Shown: positions 1 through 5,305, numbered from the stretch's first letter. The stretch is DNA of 7,205 nucleotides from Solidesulfovibrio magneticus (GCA_002482565.1 DLGG01000016.1:1-7205), one strand, 5' to 3'. Program-made: numbers and translations. The notes: generated from the letters alone by a model not told the origin.

Positions 1-4
1 GCGC

Positions 5-23
5 ACCCGGCGCGCCGCCGGGT
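5..23. repeat. GC-rich perfect hairpin in left-edge intergenic DNA
   Basis: ACCCGGCG and CGCCGGGT form a perfect 8-bp inverted repeat around a 3-nt CGC loop. No T-run follows on either strand, so it is not a standard intrinsic terminator. It lies beyond the feo terminator and may belong to a gene outside the window. In very GC-rich DNA such hairpins also arise by chance. Confidence 0.4.
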
Positions 24-67
24 CAGCCGACCGCCCCGAGCCCCGGGCCGCCGGCCCTTTCCGCCAT

Positions 68-105
68 AAAAAACCCCCGGACAGACGCGTCTATCCGGGG
101 GTTTT
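68..105 (-). terminator. Intrinsic terminator of the feoAB operon
   Basis: AAAACCCCCGGA (70-81) pairs with TCCGGGGGTTTT (94-105). The intervening AGACGCGTCT (83-92) is self-complementary and can extend the stem after a single C/A mismatch. Read on the minus strand, the stem is followed by a run of six U (complement of A68-A73), the expected form of a Rho-independent terminator. It begins about 20 bases beyond the feoB stop. On the plus strand it ends in only four T, so it could also stop a convergent gene left of the window. Confidence 0.9.
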
Positions 106-125
106 CGCGTCGCTTGGCGACGGCG

Positions 126-2312
126 TCAGACGAGTATCAGCTTGCCGATCTGATAGATGGCCACGGACACCGCAAAGGCGAAGATCATGGAGCCGAAGAC
201 CGAGAAGGTGGCCCACTTCCAGTTGGTTTCCTTGGCAATGGCCACCACCGTGACCATGCAGGGCGTGTAGAGGAGCATGAAGACGAAGACGCTTAAGATG
301 GCCGGCAGGGTCCAGGCCGGATCGGCGGCCAGCTTTTCGCTTAAAGACTCCGATTCCTCGGGATCGACCTCGCCCATGGAATAGGCCGTGGCCATGGTGG
401 AGACGAAGACTTCCTTGGCCGCGAACGCGCCGATCAGGGCCACGTTGGCCTGCCAGGGGAAGCCGGCCAGCTCGGTTACCGGGCTGATGAACTGGCTCAC
501 CCGCCCGCCGAAGGAGTTCTTGAGGGCCTCTTCGTTCTGTTCGTCCTCAATGGCCTTGGCGGCGTCCTCGGTGAGCGCGGCCAGGTCTTCTTCGTTGGCG
601 TCCGGGTTGGCGGCCTTGACCTGCTCCACGGCGGCGTCGCGCTTGGCGTCGTAGCCGGCCACGGTCTCCTCGGAGAGCTTGGGGAAGGTCATGACGGCCC
701 ACATGAGAATCGACACGGCCAGGATCACGGTGCCGGCCTTTTTGACGTACTGCCAAACCCGCTCCAGGGTATGGTGGACCACGCCGCGCAGGGTCGGCAG
801 GCGGTAGGGCGGAATTTCCATGACAAAGGGCGTGGACTCGCCCTTGACCACGGTGGAGCGCAAAAGCCGCGACACGAGGAGCACGAAGCCCCAGGCGGCC
901 AGCACCACCAGGAACATGGCCCGGGTGGGATTGTCCGGGAAAAAGGCGGCCACGAGCATGAGGTAGGCCGTGGTTTTGGCCCCGCAGACCATGAAGGGAG
1001 CGGTCAGGATCGTCGCCAGGCGTTCGCGGGGGCTGCGCAGGGTGCGCGCGCACATGACGCCCGGCACGGCGCAGCCGCCGGGGATGCCGCCGGACATGAT
1101 CAGCGGCATGACCGACATGCCGTGCAGGCCGAAAATCCGCATGACCTTGTCCATCATGTAGGCCACGCGCGCCATGTAGCCGAGGTCTTCCAGAAAGACG
1201 AGCATGGCGAACATGATGCAGATAAGCGGGGTGAAGCCGATGACCGACCCCACGCCGCCGATGATGCCGGAGACAATCAGCGACTGCAGGTCGCCCTCGG
1301 GAATATATTCCGTGCCGATGCCGGACAGCCAGGTGAAGCCGTCCTCGATCCAGCCCTGGGGATAGGCGCCCAGGGTGAAGGTGATCTGGAACATGACCCA
1401 CAACACGGCCAGCATGATGACCGGGCCAAGCACCTTGTGGGTGACGACGCGGTCGATGGAGTCCGAGGAGGTGCGGCGCAGCTCGTCGCCGCCGGTCACC
1501 ACGCCCTGCTTGAGCAGGCCGTTGATGAAGCCGTAGCGCCAGTCGGCGATGATGGCGTCTGGGGTGGTCCCGACATGCTGGCGGGTGTGGATCTCGGCTT
1601 CCTTGCACAGGGCTTCAAGTTTGGCCGAAAGCGAACCGGCGGCCCGGCCCTCCTCGATGACCTGCTCGTCGTTTTCCAGGTATTTGATGGCCACCCAGCG
1701 GGGAGCGTGGCGGTCGGCCAGGAAGCCGGCTTCGGCGATGATGGCGGTCATGCGCTCGATGACCGGGTCGAGCTCCGGGCCGTAGGACAGCTGGATGGGC
1801 TTCCAGTGGCCGTTTGACGCCTTGTAGGCGGCGGCCACGGCCTTCATGAGCTCCTCGCGCCCCTCGCCCACCCGGGCCACGCAGGGCACCACGGGCACGC
1901 CAAGCAGCGTCGAAAGCTTTTTGACGTCGATGGTCACGCCGTTGCGCTTGACCTCGTCCATCATGTTGAGGCCAAGGACCATGGGCGCGCCGATCTCCAT
2001 GAACTGCACGGCCAGATAGAGGCTGCGCTCCAGGGCCGTGGCGTCGATCATGTTGATGACCACGTCGGGGTGCTCGTCCACGATGACGTTGCGGGCGACC
2101 AGTTCCTCCATGGAATAGGAGGTCAGGGAATAGGTGCCGGGCAGATCGACCAGATGGATCTTGTCGCCGTTTTGCTGATACACGCCTTCCAGGCGGTCAA
2201 CGGTGATGCCCGGATAGTTGCCGACCCGGGCCGAACCGCCGGTGATGGCGTTGAACATGGTGCTTTTACCGCAGTTGGGCTGGCCGGAGACGGCCACGCG
2301 AATAGTCGACAT
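126..2312 (-). CDS. feoB: FeoB, ferrous iron transporter with N-terminal GTPase domain
   Basis: This 728-residue inner-membrane protein imports Fe2+ into the cytoplasm, powered or gated by a soluble G-domain. Visible GTPase motifs are G1 GQPNCGKST (10-18), G2 around T37 in YPGITVD, G3 DLPG (56-59) and G4 NMMD (116-119). A helical spacer (about 170-270) follows, then the membrane core from about 292, with hydrophobic segments near 292-313, 343-378, 430-456, 465-482, 525-543, 621-640, 668-692 and 698-725. The first gate region reads GGIPGGCAVPGVMC (408-421) and VCGAKTTAY (442-450), which differs from the enterobacterial GxGCNVP and CGARLPVY forms. The second gate region, AAKEVFVSTM (631-640) and LYTPCMVTVV (681-690), looks ordinary. 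A charged loop (about 549-600) lies between the halves, and the length is normal for the family. The ATG at 2312 has GGAGG 11 nt upstream, inside the end of feoA. Only 3 bases separate it from feoA, so the two are co-transcribed. No feoC is visible. Confidence 0.97.
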   Translation of the reverse strand: MSTIRVAVSGQPNCGKSTMFNAITGGSARVGNYPGITVDRLEGVYQQNGDKIHLVDLPGTYSLTSYSMEELVARNVIVDEHPDVVINMIDATALERSLYLAVQFMEIGAPMVLGLNMMDEVKRNGVTIDVKKLSTLLGVPVVPCVARVGEGREELMKAVAAAYKASNGHWKPIQLSYGPELDPVIERMTAIIAEAGFLADRHAPRWVAIKYLENDEQVIEEGRAAGSLSAKLEALCKEAEIHTRQHVGTTPDAIIADWRYGFINGLLKQGVVTGGDELRRTSSDSIDRVVTHKVLGPVIMLAVLWVMFQITFTLGAYPQGWIEDGFTWLSGIGTEYIPEGDLQSLIVSGIIGGVGSVIGFTPLICIMFAMLVFLEDLGYMARVAYMMDKVMRIFGLHGMSVMPLIMSGGIPGGCAVPGVMCARTLRSPRERLATILTAPFMVCGAKTTAYLMLVAAFFPDNPTRAMFLVVLAAWGFVLLVSRLLRSTVVKGESTPFVMEIPPYRLPTLRGVVHHTLERVWQYVKKAGTVILAVSILMWAVMTFPKLSEETVAGYDAKRDAAVEQVKAANPDANEEDLAALTEDAAKAIEDEQNEEALKNSFGGRVSQFISPVTELAGFPWQANVALIGAFAAKEVFVSTMATAYSMGEVDPEESESLSEKLAADPAWTLPAILSVFVFMLLYTPCMVTVVAIAKETNWKWATFSVFGSMIFAFAVSVAIYQIGKLILV

Positions 2313-2315
2313 GGC

Positions 2316-2546
2316 CTAGACCGCCTCCACGGTGATGCAGTCGGCTTCACTGTTGCGAAGCGACAGCGTGAATCCGCGCATCCGCAGGGCCACGGGATCG
2401 GCCAAGGGGGCACGCCCCACCACCATGACCGGCGTTCCGGGGATCAGCCCCATGTCGCGAATACGACGGCCCATTTCGCCGCTGGCCGTGACGGCCCTGA
2501 TGCACCCTTTCTGATTGACGGCCAGTTTTCTCAAAGACATGACCAT
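2316..2546 (-). CDS. feoA: FeoA, small SH3-like partner of FeoB
   Basis: This 76-residue cytoplasmic protein has the FeoA-family SH3-like fold and is thought to act on or with FeoB during Fe2+ uptake. Typical family landmarks are RRIRDMGLIPGTPVMVV in the middle, then APLADPVALRMRGFTLSLR and a final beta strand ending ITVEAV. I place the start at the ATG at 2546, because AAGGAGG lies 6 nt upstream of it. A further ATG at 2540 (MSLRKL) is also possible, with 12-nt spacing. The frame can be opened upstream to a TTG at 2564, but that would put the ribosome-binding site inside the coding region. It is first in the feo operon, directly before feoB, and is likely controlled by the Fur-type promoter described upstream. 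Confidence 0.93.
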   Translation of the reverse strand: MVMSLRKLAVNQKGCIRAVTASGEMGRRIRDMGLIPGTPVMVVGRAPLADPVALRMRGFTLSLRNSEADCITVEAV

Positions 2547-2583
2547 GCCGTTCCTCCTTTGCAAGCCCCGTCGGTCGATCCAG

Positions 2584-2671
2584 CTGGCCGGCCAGGCAAT
2601 ACGCTTGAAATAGATTCGCTCCGCTCGAAACGGCCCCTGGGCCGACCTCTGGCGGGCATTGGCGCGGAGCG
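2584..2671 (-). promoter_or_regulatory. Foldable 5' leader of feoA
   Basis: Between the candidate feo promoter and the feoA start lies a leader of about 150 nt. It contains three inverted repeats: CGCTCCGC (2617-2624) with GCGGAGCG (2664-2671); inside that pair, CGGCCC (2631-2636) with GGGCCG (2639-2644); and the 12-nt palindrome CTGGCCGGCCAG (2584-2595) nearer the start codon. None is followed by a T-run, so these are not obvious terminators. They may merely reflect GC-rich sequence, or form an RNA structure affecting feoA translation. I do not recognise a known riboswitch. Confidence 0.4.
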
Positions 2672-2700
2672 CGTCCGAAGACGGGCAGCACCCGACAAAA

Positions 2701-2730
2701 CTTGTAAATGAGATTCAATATCAATGTCAA
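2701..2730 (-). promoter_or_regulatory. Candidate sigma-70 promoter of feoAB
   Basis: On the minus strand a perfect -35 TTGACA (2725-2730) is followed after 18 nt by TACAAG (2701-2706), a 4-of-6 match to the -10 consensus. It lies in a markedly AT-rich island within GC-rich DNA. Transcription would start near 2694 and run into feoA. The spacer overlaps a Fur-box-like sequence, which supports the assignment. Confidence 0.6.
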
Positions 2731-2753
2731 TCAATTTTGAAAATCGTTTTCTC
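2710..2753 (-). promoter_or_regulatory. Candidate Fur-box region for iron repression of feoAB
   Basis: Two Fur-like sequences are adjacent. The minus-strand 19-mer GACATTGATATTGAATCTC (2710-2728) matches 13 of 19 positions of the classical enterobacterial Fur box and lies across the -35/-10 spacer. Just upstream, 2737-2753 reads TTGAAAATCGTTTTCTC on the plus strand; its core GAAAA-TCG-TTTTC is an inverted repeat, like the palindromic AT-rich Fur sites proposed for desulfovibrios. Repression of feo by Fe-bound Fur is established in many bacteria; binding here is inferred from sequence and position. Confidence 0.55.
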
Positions 2754-2764
2754 CAAATGCGCCC

Positions 2765-2949
2765 CATTCACCGCACCTCAAGACGGCAGTGGCCTCAGAC
2801 GCAAAACAAAACCCCCCCGTGCCGACACGCAAGCCGGCAGGGCGCGCTTGAAAGACGAAGGGCAACGCGAGACTCCTGCCGCGTCCCCTTAACAATACAC
2901 CGCGATTATTTAAGAGAAAAACAAGGCCGCACTTCGTCGCCCACTACGC
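2765..2949. other. Gene-free stretch, no recognisable feature
   Basis: Together with the feo leader and promoter, this makes the only stretch over 300 bases without a gene (2547-2974). I see no open frame here with convincing codon use or ribosome-binding site on either strand, no tRNA-like fold, and no direct repeat. It contains a C7 run near 2812-2818 and a short AT-rich patch near 2890-2925. It separates the feo promoter from the 3' end of the next minus-strand operon. Confidence 0.5.
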
Positions 2950-2969
2950 CCTCCGCGTTTTCGCGGAAG
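2950..2969 (-). terminator. Stem-loop just after the 89-residue gene, weak terminator candidate
   Basis: On the minus strand CTTCCGCG and CGCGGAGG form an 8-bp stem (one U-G pair) around an AAAA loop, starting 5 bases after the stop codon. No U-run follows directly; the nearest T-rich patch (CTTGTTTTTCTC) is about 20-30 nt further on. It could be a processing or stability hairpin, or a poor terminator for the 3788-2975 operon. Confidence 0.35.
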
Positions 2970-2974
2970 AGGCA

Positions 2975-3244
2975 CTAGACGAGCGGGCAAAAAGGGCCAA
3001 GGGCCACGTGTTCGGCCAGGGAAGGCCCTTCAGGGGCCGACGCGCCGGGGCAGCGCCCGAGTTGGCGCAACCGGTCGCGCAGCAAACCGGCGTGGGAGCG
3101 GACAATGCCTTGGGCGGTCATCATGTCGGCCAGCCCGTGCCGTCGGGAAAAGCCCAGCCGCACATTGCCGCCGCCGTCCAGATAGACGTTGCAACACAAG
3201 CTATCCACCAGATACATCAGCGGATCTTGACACGTTTCCGTCAT
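2975..3244 (-). CDS. Small hypothetical protein, possibly TubC-docking-like fold
   Basis: I do not recognise this 89-residue protein with confidence. The frame starts at an ATG (3244); an in-frame TGA lies about 19 codons upstream with no other start between. Ribosome-binding site is weak (GGGGTGG about 9 nt upstream). Third positions are strongly G/C-biased, as in real genes here. Residues 18-63 read as a short beta unit (NVYLDGGGNVRLGF) followed by two helices (HGLADMMTAQGIV and SHAGLLRDRLRQLG). That order resembles small TubC N-terminal docking-domain-like proteins, but this is pattern reading only. The last 25 residues are proline/glycine-rich and probably disordered. There are five cysteines (5, 17, 18, 65, 86). 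It is the last gene after the deoxyribosyltransferase-like gene and may be co-transcribed with it. No signal peptide or membrane segment is seen. Confidence 0.6.
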   Translation of the reverse strand: MTETCQDPLMYLVDSLCCNVYLDGGGNVRLGFSRRHGLADMMTAQGIVRSHAGLLRDRLRQLGRCPGASAPEGPSLAEHVALGPFCPLV

Positions 3245-3348
3245 GACTGCCGTCCACCCCGGTTGCGGTTCAAGACAGAGCCAACGCCTGATTGAGAGTC
3301 ACGGATATATGTCAAATCGAACATCCCCGCAAATGAAACTTTGGTCAT
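3241..3348 (-). CDS. Possible 35-residue small ORF bridging two genes by ATGA overlaps
   Basis: The frame starts MTKVSFAGMF at 3348, where ATGA overlaps the stop of the deoxyribosyltransferase-like gene. It ends at 3241, where ATGA overlaps the start of the 89-residue gene. Such 4-base overlaps usually mark translational coupling. Against a real protein: only about 19 of 35 codons end in G or C, well below the neighbours; only a G-rich sequence rather than a true Shine-Dalgarno precedes it; and the peptide (35 residues) matches no family I know. The same DNA could be a plain intergenic spacer with a promoter. Confidence 0.25.
   Translation of the reverse strand: MTKVSFAGMFDLTYIRDSQSGVGSVLNRNRGGRQS
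3304..3332 (-). promoter_or_regulatory. Weak candidate promoter before the 89-residue gene
   Basis: The minus strand carries TTGCGG (3327-3332), a 17-nt spacer and TATATC (3304-3309). A perfect -35 hexamer TTGACA (3310-3315) is also present but has no good -10 at normal spacing. The region is AT-rich compared with its flanks. This could give the 89-residue gene its own transcript if it is not read from upstream. Confidence 0.22.
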
Positions 3349-3788
3349 GCGCCCGCCCCCCCCGACGCCCGCCGGGCCAGGGCGGCCAGCAACGCGCCGA
3401 GGTCGCGATGGATGGCCTGGCAGGCGCATTCGATCATGCAGTTGACCAGGGATTGACCGGTATCGCCGGCGTTGCGAAAATCCGTGCGCAGCCCCCAGGC
3501 CGGCAGCTTCCTGGCGTAGGCGTAGCCCACCTCCCAGGCCGTGCCGTCGTCCACGGCCGGGCCGTCCAGGACGGCCACGATCAGATCGCAACCCTCCAGG
3601 GCCTCGACGCAGCCCCTGAAAATATGATGTTTGGCCGCCTCTCCCAGGGAGGCCAGTTCCTCGGCCGGGAACAAGTCCCCCGGCCAGACCGGCTCGACCC
3701 CGGGGAGTTCCCCGGCCAGATCGCGCAAATGGGCCATGAAGCGGCGCTCGGCCAAGGTAAAAAGCGGACCGGCGAGATAGACGCGCAT
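3345..3788 (-). CDS. Nucleoside 2-deoxyribosyltransferase-family protein
   Basis: This 147-residue protein belongs to the Ndt superfamily (PF05014), soluble enzymes that cleave or exchange the N-glycosidic bond of deoxynucleosides or deoxynucleotides. Visible family marks are the N-terminal strand and loop VYLAGPLF (3-10), CDLIVAVLDG (67-76), and DDGTAWEVGYA (80-90), in which E86 is the expected catalytic nucleophile. RTDFR (101-105) and the C-terminal NCMIE (116-120) follow; the Asn there corresponds to the residue that usually completes a neighbouring subunit's active site. Length is typical. The ATG at 3788 has AAGGAG 5 nt upstream. Substrate cannot be read: a nucleoside transferase or a DNPH1/RCL-like dNMP hydrolase are both possible. 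It is followed by a 35-codon frame and an 89-residue gene. A G8 run sits just before its stop, so the C-terminal tail (141-147) is sensitive to a one-base indel. Confidence 0.85.
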   Translation of the reverse strand: MRVYLAGPLFTLAERRFMAHLRDLAGELPGVEPVWPGDLFPAEELASLGEAAKHHIFRGCVEALEGCDLIVAVLDGPAVDDGTAWEVGYAYARKLPAWGLRTDFRNAGDTGQSLVNCMIECACQAIHRDLGALLAALARRASGGAGA

Positions 3789-3823
3789 ACGTGCTCCTTG
3801 GGCGGTTTGCCCGGCGGAGGTCC

Positions 3824-3853
3824 CCTATACCCGAGCCGCGGCCCGCCGGACAA
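3824..3853 (-). promoter_or_regulatory. Candidate promoter of the deoxyribosyltransferase operon
   Basis: Minus-strand TTGTCC (3848-3853), an 18-nt spacer and TATAGG (3824-3829) each match the sigma-70 hexamers at 4 of 6 positions. The implied start near 3817 gives a short leader of about 30 nt with the AAGGAG site before the ATG. It is divergent from the greA promoter region. Confidence 0.4.
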
Positions 3854-3861
3854 CTCCCGTC

Positions 3862-3888
3862 TTGACCCCGAGCGCGGTATGGACTAAT
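3862..3888 (+). promoter_or_regulatory. Weak candidate promoter of greA
   Basis: TTGACC (3862-3867) matches the -35 consensus at 5 of 6 positions. The best -10 nearby is ACTAAT (3883-3888), 4 of 6, but spacing is only 15 nt; at 17 nt the hexamer is poor (TAATCA). Transcription from here would give greA a leader of about 120 nt that includes the stem-loop at 3933-3963. Confidence 0.28.
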
Positions 3889-3932
3889 CAGAAAACCGTC
3901 CTTGTCCGCATGACTATTTCCATGACCTTTCG

Positions 3933-3963
3933 GCGGCCGCGCCCTCTCTCGGGGCGGGGCCGC
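3933..3963 (+). promoter_or_regulatory. Stable stem-loop in the greA leader
   Basis: GCGGCC (3933-3938) pairs with GGCCGC (3958-3963) and CGCCC (3940-3944) with GGGCG (3952-3956), interrupted by one G/G mismatch, leaving a short CU-rich loop. It ends about 50 nt before the greA ATG and is followed by TCTCGTTAA, not a real U-run. It may be a leader structure or an attenuator-like element; terminator function is doubtful. Confidence 0.45.
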
Positions 3964-4014
3964 TCTCGTTAATGCCCAGACACCCCAACATCACTCGATT
4001 GCAAGGTATTGCCG

Positions 4015-4509
4015 ATGGAAAGCATCCCTATTTCCGTTGAAGGCTTCAGACGGCTGGAACGCGAGCTGGAACGGCTCAAGAAAGAGCGCCCCGGCGTCAT
4101 TTTGGCCATCAAGGAAGCGCGCGAGGAAGGCGACCTGCGCGAAAACGCCGGCTACGAGGCCGCGCGTGAACGCCAGGGCATGCTCGAAGCCCGCATCAAC
4201 TACATCGAATCCCGCATGTCGCGCTTCAACGTCATCGATCTGGCCACCTTGGGCGGCGAACAGGTCATCTTCGGGGCCACCGTCGAGATCGAAGACGTGG
4301 ATACCGGCGACGTGAAAAAGTACACCCTGCTTGGCCCGGACGAAGCCGAACCGAGCAAGGGCTCCATTTCGCTGCTTTCCCCGGTGGGCCTGGCCCTGCT
4401 GGGCAAGTTCGTCGGCGACGAGATTGTGGTCGACGCCCCGCGCGGCAAGATCAACTACGAAATCGTCTCCATCGCCTTTCAAGGCCCTGTGGCCGCCGCC
4501 GACGACTAG
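4015..4509 (+). CDS. greA: GreA, transcript cleavage factor
   Basis: This 164-residue protein binds the RNA polymerase secondary channel and stimulates cleavage of backtracked RNA so that elongation resumes. The N-terminal half is the antiparallel coiled coil, with the tip sequence EEGDLRENAGYEAARERQ (about 37-54). The acidic tip residues D40 and E43 correspond to E. coli D41 and E44, which coordinate catalytic Mg2+. The C-terminal FKBP-like domain (about 82-155) includes FGATVEIEDVDTG and the conserved SLLSPVGLALLGKFVGDEI. Length is close to the usual 158. The ATG at 4015 is chosen because AAGG (4003-4006) lies 8 nt upstream; a TTG at 4009 would be only 2 nt from it. It is a single-gene unit ending at a strong terminator. 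Its leader holds a stem-loop. Confidence 0.96.
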   Translation: MESIPISVEGFRRLERELERLKKERPGVILAIKEAREEGDLRENAGYEAARERQGMLEARINYIESRMSRFNVIDLATLGGEQVIFGATVEIEDVDTGDVKKYTLLGPDEAEPSKGSISLLSPVGLALLGKFVGDEIVVDAPRGKINYEIVSIAFQGPVAAADD

Positions 4510-4529
4510 CCGCATCGTCCCCGACACGC

Positions 4530-4563
4530 AAAAAGGCCCTGCCGCGCTGCGACAGGGCCTTTT
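4530..4563. terminator. Bidirectional intrinsic terminator between greA and the DUF1269 gene
   Basis: AAAAGGCCCTG (4531-4541) pairs perfectly with CAGGGCCTTTT (4553-4563), and CGC/GCG inside the loop can extend it. It ends in TTTT on the plus strand and in five U on the minus strand. It sits between the convergent greA stop (4509) and the DUF1269-protein stop (4588), so it serves both transcripts. Confidence 0.92.
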
Positions 4564-4587
4564 GAATGCACTCGCCAACCGGCTTGG

Positions 4588-5085
4588 CTAGGCCGAAGCC
4601 TTGGCCGCGTCCAGGGCGGTCTGGAGCTTGGACTCGTCCTCGTGGGACAGCGAGGTCTGGAGCACCTTGCCGCCGGTGCCGGCCAGCTCGTCCAGGACCT
4701 TGTCGGCGGTCATCTTGCGGATGAGCACGAACAGCACCGAGGTGCCGGGCTGGAGCTGCTCGGCCAGTTTTTTCATGAAGTCGTCGTCGATGCCGACGTC
4801 GGACAGCGCCCCGGCCGCCGCGCCGGCTCCGGCCCCGACCACGGCCCCGAGGATGGGGTTCAGGAAAATCAGGCCGATGAGCATGCCCCAGAAGCCGCCG
4901 CCCACCGCGCCCGAGGCGGCCAGGTGGTACATCTGGTTGAGCTTCACCTTGCCGTCTTCCTTTTTCACGGCCACCACGGCGTCTTCCAGGTCGACGAGGT
5001 ATTCCTTCTGCATCTTAAGCAGTTTGAGCCGCACTTCCTCGGCCTTGAACATGTCATCATAGCCGACGACGATCAAATCGCTCAT
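4588..5085 (-). CDS. DUF1269 family membrane protein with glycine-zipper hairpin
   Basis: This 165-residue protein matches the DUF1269 (PF06897) family as I know it; its function is unknown. An N-terminal alpha/beta part (MSDLIVVGYDD, then a helix with KAEEVRLKLLKMQ and a strand DAVVAVKKEDGKVKL) leads into a hydrophobic stretch at about 54-95. That stretch is very rich in glycine and alanine (GAVGGGFWGMLIG, GAVVGAGAGAAAGAL) and is probably a membrane hairpin of glycine-zipper type. It is followed by DVGIDDDFMKKL, LQPGTSVLFVLIRK and GGKVLQTSLSHEDE, a second alpha/beta part. No cleavable signal peptide is evident. The ATG at 5085 has AAGGAG 8 nt upstream; the frame stays open to 5313, but that extension has no ribosome-binding site and lacks family character. 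It is convergent with greA and divergent from the phasin-like operon, and appears to be a single-gene unit. Confidence 0.88.
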   Translation of the reverse strand: MSDLIVVGYDDMFKAEEVRLKLLKMQKEYLVDLEDAVVAVKKEDGKVKLNQMYHLAASGAVGGGFWGMLIGLIFLNPILGAVVGAGAGAAAGALSDVGIDDDFMKKLAEQLQPGTSVLFVLIRKMTADKVLDELAGTGGKVLQTSLSHEDESKLQTALDAAKASA

Positions 5086-5115
5086 GGGGGATGCTCCTTT
5101 GGCGTCATGGGTTAA

Positions 5116-5133
5116 ACGGCCCGCGCGGGTCGT
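5116..5133 (-). promoter_or_regulatory. Near-palindrome upstream of the DUF1269 gene
   Basis: ACGG-CCCGCGCGGG-TCGT is an 18-nt palindrome with one mismatched (G/T) pair, about 30 nt upstream of the DUF1269 start. It could be an operator or a leader hairpin. No clear promoter is visible; TTGCAA with CATAGG 17 nt away on the minus strand is a weak possibility. In sequence this GC-rich, chance is a fair explanation. Confidence 0.22.
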
Positions 5134-5276
5134 CTTATCCTCACCTATGGCCCATTGCCCGGCCTGTTGCAACCGGGAATGCGGTCTGTCTCGAAAACGC
5201 CGCGCGCCAGCCCCGTCAAACCGGAACGACAAGCCCGGCTCCCGGCCGCAAAGTTTCCGCCCGTCAAAGCCCCGCC

Positions 5277-5305
5277 TTGACGCCGGCCCCCTCAAATCCC
5301 ATAGT
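5277..5305 (+). promoter_or_regulatory. Candidate promoter of the phasin-like/ABC1 kinase operon
   Basis: TTGACG (5277-5282, 5 of 6) is followed after 17 nt by CATAGT (5300-5305, 4 of 6); an overlapping TAGTAT (5302-5307) is an alternative at 19 nt. The implied start near 5312 leaves a leader of about 20 nt carrying GAGG before the ATG at 5332. No operator is recognisable. Confidence 0.45.

Noticed and set aside
1..69. Plus-strand frame 1 is open to a TAA at 67-69, just at the feo terminator, and could be the 3' end of a convergent gene.
   Set aside because: The 22 codons give a low-complexity Arg/Pro-rich tail, and other frames are also open in this GC-rich DNA. Without sequence to the left it cannot be supported.
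771..1817. Long plus-strand open frame of 348 codons opposite feoB.
   Set aside because: It is antisense to conserved FeoB domains, has a His/Gly/Ala/Asp-rich composition typical of shadow frames in GC-rich genes, and has no recognisable domain.
2547..2564. Upstream TTG start for feoA at 2564.
   Set aside because: The strong AAGGAGG would then be translated and not used as a ribosome-binding site; the ATG at 2546 is correctly spaced from it.
2724..2978. Plus-strand open frames between the feo promoter and the next operon.
   Set aside because: No ribosome-binding site, atypical codon use, and overlap with the promoter/Fur region; judged non-coding.
3243..3887. Plus-strand open frame of 214 codons opposite the deoxyribosyltransferase-like gene.
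   Set aside because: The minus strand carries clear Ndt-family motifs with a good ribosome-binding site; the plus frame shows neither.
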